Shown in pieces: positions 14,545-17,087 of a stretch of 17,087 bases of DNA. Made by a program: the position numbers and the translations under genes. The stretch is from contig CAVYBK010000013.1 of the NCBI GenBank assembly GCA_963766725.1, forward strand, positions 1 to 17,087, read 5' to 3'. Within the stretch, counting starts at the first letter, position 1. Every line of letters starts with the position of its first letter. Origin of the DNA: DATEOR01 sp963766725 (GTDB lineage Bacteria > Actinomycetota > Thermoleophilia > Gaiellales > Gaiellaceae). Under the pieces are notes generated by a model. The model saw nothing but the letters and a program-made list of their open reading frames with translations. It did not search any database and was not told the DNA's origin.

Positions 14545-14550
14545 TATCAT
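14545..14550 (+). promoter_or_regulatory. Candidate leaderless -10 (TATCAT) for the lipoprotein gene
   Basis: TATCAT ends 6 nt before GTG 14557 and there is no Shine-Dalgarno. The predicted transcript starts at or beside the G of GTG. Confidence 0.4.
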
Positions 14551-14556
14551 CCGCTC

Positions 14557-15063
14557 GTGAGAATCCACATCATCTTGGTCGGTGTGCTCTGCGCGGCCGG
14601 GCTGACGGCGTGCGGCGGCTCCGAGTCGATCGGAACGGAGGCCGGCCCGACAAGCTCGGCAAGCCAACCGGCCACATCGACCGCCAACCCGCAGAAACCG
14701 CCTGGTGATCCCGCACCGGCGCAGTGCGAGGGCAGCGCCGAACAAATGAGGACGGCCCTCGCAGGGCCGCCTCTCGCAAAAGTCAGAACTGACTCAGGAG
14801 GCCGCGATCTGCCTCCTCGAGTCCGCGAGCTTGAGACCTCTCGACCTGAGCTCCGTGTACCCGGCCTCGAAGGTCGCGTACTCCTTCACGCCGCGTCGCT
14901 GATCCTTAGGCACCTTCGCCTTCCTGTCCTCGACGTGCTTCTTACAGCCGGGGAGCGCGTTGTGCATCCGGACGAGCAACTGCTCGACGGTGAGCTTGGA
15001 CTTGGCCGACGGCTTCCTCGTCGGGGCCTTTTTGGCGGGAGACTTTGTGGGGGCGGTGGCTGA
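14557..15063 (+). CDS. Putative lipoprotein, only the N-terminal part convincing
   Basis: GTG 14557 opens on a lipoprotein signal (MRIHIILVGVLCAAGLTACG) with lipobox LTAC and lipidated Cys at residue 19. A Ser/Thr/Pro/Ala-rich linker and CEGSAEQMRTALAG follow. From about 14794 the frame is only the antisense of the minus-strand gene and looks non-coding (Leu/Arg/Gly-rich), so the first in-frame stop at 15061-15063 is probably not the original end. A single indel would give a stop at 14790-14792, right before the opposing stop. The real protein is probably about 78 residues or a truncated remnant. It would be anchored to the outer face of the membrane. Confidence 0.5.
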   Translation: MRIHIILVGVLCAAGLTACGGSESIGTEAGPTSSASQPATSTANPQKPPGDPAPAQCEGSAEQMRTALAGPPLAKVRTDSGGRDLPPRVRELETSRPELRVPGLEGRVLLHAASLILRHLRLPVLDVLLTAGERVVHPDEQLLDGELGLGRRLPRRGLFGGRLCGGGG

Positions 15064-15066
15064 CAT
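14794..15066 (-). CDS. Small basic protein with Lys/Ala/Pro-rich N-terminal tail
   Basis: A 90-residue protein from ATG 15066, chosen over an upstream frame start because of a strong Shine-Dalgarno (GAGAGGAG about 5 nt upstream on the minus strand). Residues 1-25 (MSATAPTKSPAKKAPTRKPS and onward) resemble the disordered tails of histone H1-like or HU-like actinobacterial proteins. Residues 26-90 are predicted helical (LTVEQLLVRMHNALPG, then CKKHVEDRKAK and FEAGYTELRSRG). It may bind DNA or RNA, which is inference from composition only. A palindrome (15081-15098) and an AT-rich -10 lie directly upstream, so it is probably regulated. Confidence 0.7.
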   Translation of the reverse strand: MSATAPTKSPAKKAPTRKPSAKSKLTVEQLLVRMHNALPGCKKHVEDRKAKVPKDQRRGVKEYATFEAGYTELRSRGLKLADSRRQIAAS

Positions 15067-15080
15067 GTTGCTCCTCTCTC

Positions 15081-15111
15081 GTTGTCGTGATTGACAACAC
15101 AAGTATATACT
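15081..15111 (-). promoter_or_regulatory. Palindromic operator and -10 upstream of the basic protein
   Basis: GTTGTC (15081-15086) and GACAAC (15093-15098) form a perfect inverted repeat with a 6-nt spacer. Immediately beyond it AGTATATACT (15102-15111), itself a perfect palindrome, supplies TATACT as a minus-strand -10. The predicted start near 15095 falls inside the inverted repeat, the usual position for a repressor site. The regulator is unknown. Confidence 0.55.
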
Positions 15112-15500
15112 GCCCGGCGAGGATTGATATGAGGGGATTGACGCATCTGCGGAGGGATTCACGCCGGTGAAGGTGAGCTCGACCGATGTCCTCTAAATGT
15201 GCTCAAGGTTAGGGCCGTGCCGTGCAGCCACGCGGTGTGGGCACCGTGGTGGTGGGGGGATGGGAGGTCGCGAAAAAGACGGAGCCTTTTCAGACCCGTC
15301 CCCAGGTGTACTCACGAAAGTCTCGGGATTCTGATTTGCCGTGAATGACCTTCTGGGAGATGCCAAAGAGAGCTAGGCAGGCAAGCCCGAATCTGTTTAG
15401 GGCACGGAGTCTAGTCGCCGGATCGGTTACTAGAGAACCGCGAAAATCCTCGACTCGACGAGAAACGCGCATGAGAGCAAGGATCGAGCAGAGCCACCCC
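15112..15500. other. Non-coding stretch without a recognised gene
   Basis: About 390 nt with no convincing coding frame. A 60-codon minus-strand frame (15290-15472) lacks a Shine-Dalgarno and a family match. The stretch contains the left copy of a 30-bp direct repeat (15426-15455). I see no tRNA, no integrase fragment and no clear terminator. Confidence 0.5.
15426..15455 (+). repeat. 30-bp direct repeat, left copy
   Basis: Matches 15789-15818 at 25 of 30 positions by hand alignment (GTTACTAGAGAACCGCGA here, then CCTCGACT). The two copies flank the small gene at 15514-15762. Confidence 0.6.
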
Positions 15501-15506
15501 TAGAAT
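15501..15506 (+). promoter_or_regulatory. Candidate leaderless -10 (TAGAAT) that selects GTG 15514
   Basis: TAGAAT overlaps the upstream ATG (15505) and lies 7 nt before GTG 15514. The transcript would start at 15514 and exclude the ATG, so GTG 15514 is preferred. Confidence 0.45.
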
Positions 15507-15513
15507 GCGGCGA

Positions 15514-15762
15514 GTGAGCGAGCTTCCGACCCCCCAGGAGCTCGGACAGATCGCCGGGAGGATGTGGGCCGACGAACTCGCTTGCTATCAAGAGGAGAAA
15601 CGAGCCGAGATCGCGGCGACGGGAGTCGTCCCAGAGGACACCCGAGTCAACGTCGAGGCGTGGTTTTCGCGCTTGCGGATCGAGAGGGACTCGACAGCCT
15701 TCTGGGAAGCCTTCGTCGAGGCGATTCGAACCACCGACGTGAGCAAGTGGCGGAGGGAGTGA
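15514..15762 (+). CDS. Small hypothetical protein
   Basis: An 82-residue soluble protein (an ATG three codons upstream would make it 85). It is acidic and helical in appearance: LPTPQELGQIAGRMWADELA, then CYQEEKRAEIAATG, VNVEAWFSRLRIERDSTAFW and EAFVEAIRTTDVSKWRRE. No motif or signal peptide is recognised. The frame is intact, has an apparent -10 at leaderless spacing, and is flanked by a 30-bp direct repeat on each side, which suggests it could move or have been inserted as a unit. Confidence 0.6.
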   Translation: MSELPTPQELGQIAGRMWADELACYQEEKRAEIAATGVVPEDTRVNVEAWFSRLRIERDSTAFWEAFVEAIRTTDVSKWRRE

Positions 15763-15788
15763 GCGATTCTCAGCCGAGGGTGCCTTCA

Positions 15789-15818
15789 GTAACTACAGAT
15801 CCGCGATAACCCTCGACT
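15789..15818 (+). repeat. 30-bp direct repeat, right copy
   Basis: Second copy of the repeat at 15426-15455 (GTAACTACAGATCCGCGA, then CCTCGACT), 26 nt after the stop of the enclosed gene. Confidence 0.6.
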
Positions 15819-15856
15819 GCATTCAGGCGGCAGGACGCTCGCCCAGGCGAGTCGCT

Positions 15857-16063
15857 CTACGACGGCTGTCCGAGATTCCGAGCGTCGTTCCCAACCGTGA
15901 GCGTTAGGACCCTGTCGTCTTCAGAAATGTGGATGTGCCACTCCGCCTCTCGGTGCGGCATCCCGTCCCATGCAAGCAGTGCATCTCGAAGCTCCGCTGC
16001 CTCTGCGGCTGTCAGATCCAGCCAAAGGACATTGGTCTCGTTACCGCCTGTGTCGATCCGCAT
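15857..16063 (-). CDS. Small hypothetical protein
   Basis: A 68-residue protein from ATG 16063. Sequence blocks NVLWLDLTAAEAAELRDALL, HREAEWHIHISEDDRVLTLT suggest a compact alpha/beta fold, with a helix after an aspartate-rich strand. No signal peptide. TAGTCT lies 6 nt before the ATG with no Shine-Dalgarno, which fits leaderless transcription. It converges on the 15514-15762 gene with 94 nt between the stops. The family is not recognised. Confidence 0.6.
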   Translation of the reverse strand: MRIDTGGNETNVLWLDLTAAEAAELRDALLAWDGMPHREAEWHIHISEDDRVLTLTVGNDARNLGQPS

Positions 16064-16069
16064 AGCCCA

Positions 16070-16075
16070 AGACTA
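16070..16075 (-). promoter_or_regulatory. Candidate leaderless -10 (TAGTCT) for the 68-residue gene
   Basis: TAGTCT on the minus strand (16075-16070) ends 6 nt before ATG 16063, so the predicted transcript starts at the start codon. Confidence 0.45.
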
Positions 16076-16248
16076 CGCTCTCGTCGAGTGACATTCCCGC
16101 ACGCTGGCCCAGGGCAAGAGTCCTCTGCCTAACTACTGAGTAGCAGTAATACCGGATAGGTATGCGAGGCCCCGCGCCCTGACGTTCACCTTCCGACTGG
16201 AGCAGCACGACGGGAGCGCGAGCGACACCGTACAAGCGCATTGACCGG

Positions 16249-16290
16249 CCGACAACGAAGGTGGCAAGCTGTTCGCACCGACAACGAAGG
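16249..16290 (+). repeat. 13-bp direct repeat before the cupin gene
   Basis: CCGACAACGAAGG occurs at 16249-16261 and 16278-16290, a start-to-start distance of 29 nt. The second copy provides part of the Shine-Dalgarno of the cupin gene (AAGGAGGG). A TTGACC at 16241-16246 could be a -35. It may be a regulator site or a small duplication of the ribosome-binding region. Confidence 0.45.
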
Positions 16291-16298
16291 AGGGCTTC

Positions 16299-16814
16299 AT
16301 GTCCACGACGACATCTAGCGAGCGGACAAAGCTCGGGTACGGGCTGCGTGAGGAGGAAGGCGAGGATTTCTGGCTGTTCGGCGCGCTCGCAACAATCAAG
16401 ATCAGCGCCGAGGACACTGCTGGCCGGTACTGCGTGATCGATACCGAGGTGTCACCGGGCGTGGGCTCGCCTTGGCACGTCCACCGCGACGAGGACGAGT
16501 GGTTCTTCGTCCACGAGGGCGAGTGCGAGGTCTACATCGGCGACGCGCACCTGACCCTGACAGCCGGTGGGTTTGCCTTCGGCCCCAAGGGCGTGCCCCA
16601 CACGTTCTTCGGCGGGCCCAATGGGGGGAAGATGCTTATCTGGGCGGAGGGGGGTAAGTTCGAGGGGCTCCTCAGAGAGATCGCTGAGCCTGCCCCCGAG
16701 CACGTTGTGCCACCGCCGCCTGAAGGTCCACCGGACATGGAGCTACTCCTGCCCATCGCGGAAAAGTGGGCGTACGACATCCTCGGGCCCCCGGGTCCAC
16801 CCCCCGGGCGCTAA
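16299..16814 (+). CDS. Cupin domain protein
   Basis: A 171-residue single-cupin protein. Motif 1 carries H60, H62 and E67 (PWHVHRDEDEWFFVHEG) and motif 2 ends at H101 (FGPKGVPHTFF), the usual 3-His/1-Glu metal site. The Pro-rich C-terminal tail (PPPPEGPPD, ending GPPGPPPGR) extends past the barrel. Cupins of this type include quercetinase-like dioxygenases and small-molecule binders; the substrate cannot be told here. ATG 16299 has a good Shine-Dalgarno, AAGGAGGG at 16286-16293. It is soluble, with no signal peptide. The neighbouring HNH gene converges on it. Confidence 0.9.
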   Translation: MSTTTSSERTKLGYGLREEEGEDFWLFGALATIKISAEDTAGRYCVIDTEVSPGVGSPWHVHRDEDEWFFVHEGECEVYIGDAHLTLTAGGFAFGPKGVPHTFFGGPNGGKMLIWAEGGKFEGLLREIAEPAPEHVVPPPPEGPPDMELLLPIAEKWAYDILGPPGPPPGR

Positions 16815-16919
16815 GTCAGTCACCCGGACCAGCGCAACCGTTCCGAAATGGCGGGCGGACGACGCGATCTACTTGCGGATCGAACGCTGCGCCTGGTGGG
16901 GCATTGGGACGACGACCAC

Positions 16920-17087
16920 TCACCAGACGCGGGAGACGCGGCGTTGCTTGCCGGCGTTCGTGATCGCGGCTCCGAGCTTTCCGCCTGCCGAACGGTTACA
17001 ACGAAAGTGACTCGGGCCCAGGTAGCACTGCTTCCCCGGTGCGTGGTCGAGCTCCCACCGCTGGCCGCTTTCGATGAGCTGGCCGCA
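16920..17087 (-). CDS. HNH endonuclease, C-terminal part (truncated by window edge)
   Basis: An uninterrupted minus-strand frame of 55 codons from the right edge (17087) to TGA at 16920-16922. It reads CGQLIESGQRWELDHAPGKQ, then CYLGPSHFRCNRSAGG and ends SRVW. WELDHAPG supplies the first His of the HNH motif, and YLGPSHFRCNRSAGG supplies the final His/Asn with the LGPSH-x2-CN spacing of small actinobacterial HNH nucleases. The catalytic fold is near complete, but the N-terminus and start lie outside. Such genes are common in phages and mobile elements, which agrees with the accessory character of this side. Confidence 0.8.
   Translation of the reverse strand, partial: CGQLIESGQRWELDHAPGKQCYLGPSHFRCNRSAGGKLGAAITNAGKQRRVSRVW

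Noticed and set aside
15290..15472. 60-codon minus-strand frame with a hydrophobic stretch
   Set aside because: No ribosome site, no leaderless -10 and no recognised similarity, and it spans a repeat copy.
16133..16143. CTACTGAGTAG near-palindrome
   Set aside because: Short and isolated, with no second site and no clear relation to a start codon or promoter.
1..17087. CRISPR arrays, transposases and rRNA genes
   Set aside because: No regularly spaced repeats, no transposase or Cas motifs and no rRNA sequence were seen on either strand.

Overview
The window looks like a high-GC actinobacterial chromosome, most likely from a deep-branching lineage such as Thermoleophilia/Gaiellales. That placement is inference from GC-rich codon use, TAN3T-type -10 elements set against start codons, and the families present; no rRNA or other marker is available to confirm it.

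The left part (1-9310) is a compact conserved core. On the minus strand are a truncated single-pass membrane protein (1-284) and a GalE-like sugar-nucleotide epimerase (293-1231). Back to back with the epimerase, the plus strand carries tmk, holB and a PSP1/RicT-like gene (1257-3706), the same order of families as the tmk-holB-yaaT region of Firmicutes. Next come an ECF sigma factor with a membrane-spanning, Gly/Lys/Asn-rich tail (3757-4752), a beta-carbonic anhydrase with one frameshift near its 3' end (4838-5333), and a convergent Mn-type superoxide dismutase (5330-5935, minus). An OmpR-type response regulator and its sensor kinase (7337-8008 and 5997-7340, minus) face a divergent HtrA-like membrane-anchored protease (8142-9257). 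The shared intergenic region holds a phased array of TCTTAGGC-type octamers, so the pair probably controls both itself and the protease, as MprAB does for PepD in mycobacteria.

A tRNA-Thr(CGT) gene at 9311-9383 marks the change to an accessory-looking right part (9384-17087). This part is less GC-rich to the eye, has small genes, and holds several genes broken by indels: a membrane protein, a JAB/MPN metalloprotease-like gene, a secreted beta-propeller protein with an InlB-type repeat, an RTX-like protein and a secreted hypothetical. In the broken genes the reading frame jumps repeatedly, yet the family residues persist in successive frames and few internal nonsense codons are seen. That points either to indel sequencing errors or to very young decay. 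A near-identical repeat of about 34 bp, plus diverged copies, follows four successive gene blocks and gives a cassette-like gene-repeat-gene-repeat layout.

The right end holds a lipoprotein start, a small Lys/Ala/Pro-tailed basic protein with a palindromic operator, three small or cupin genes, and the C-terminus of an HNH endonuclease running off the edge. Several genes on both sides have a TAN3T hexamer 6-8 nt before the start codon and no Shine-Dalgarno sequence, which suggests widespread leaderless transcription.
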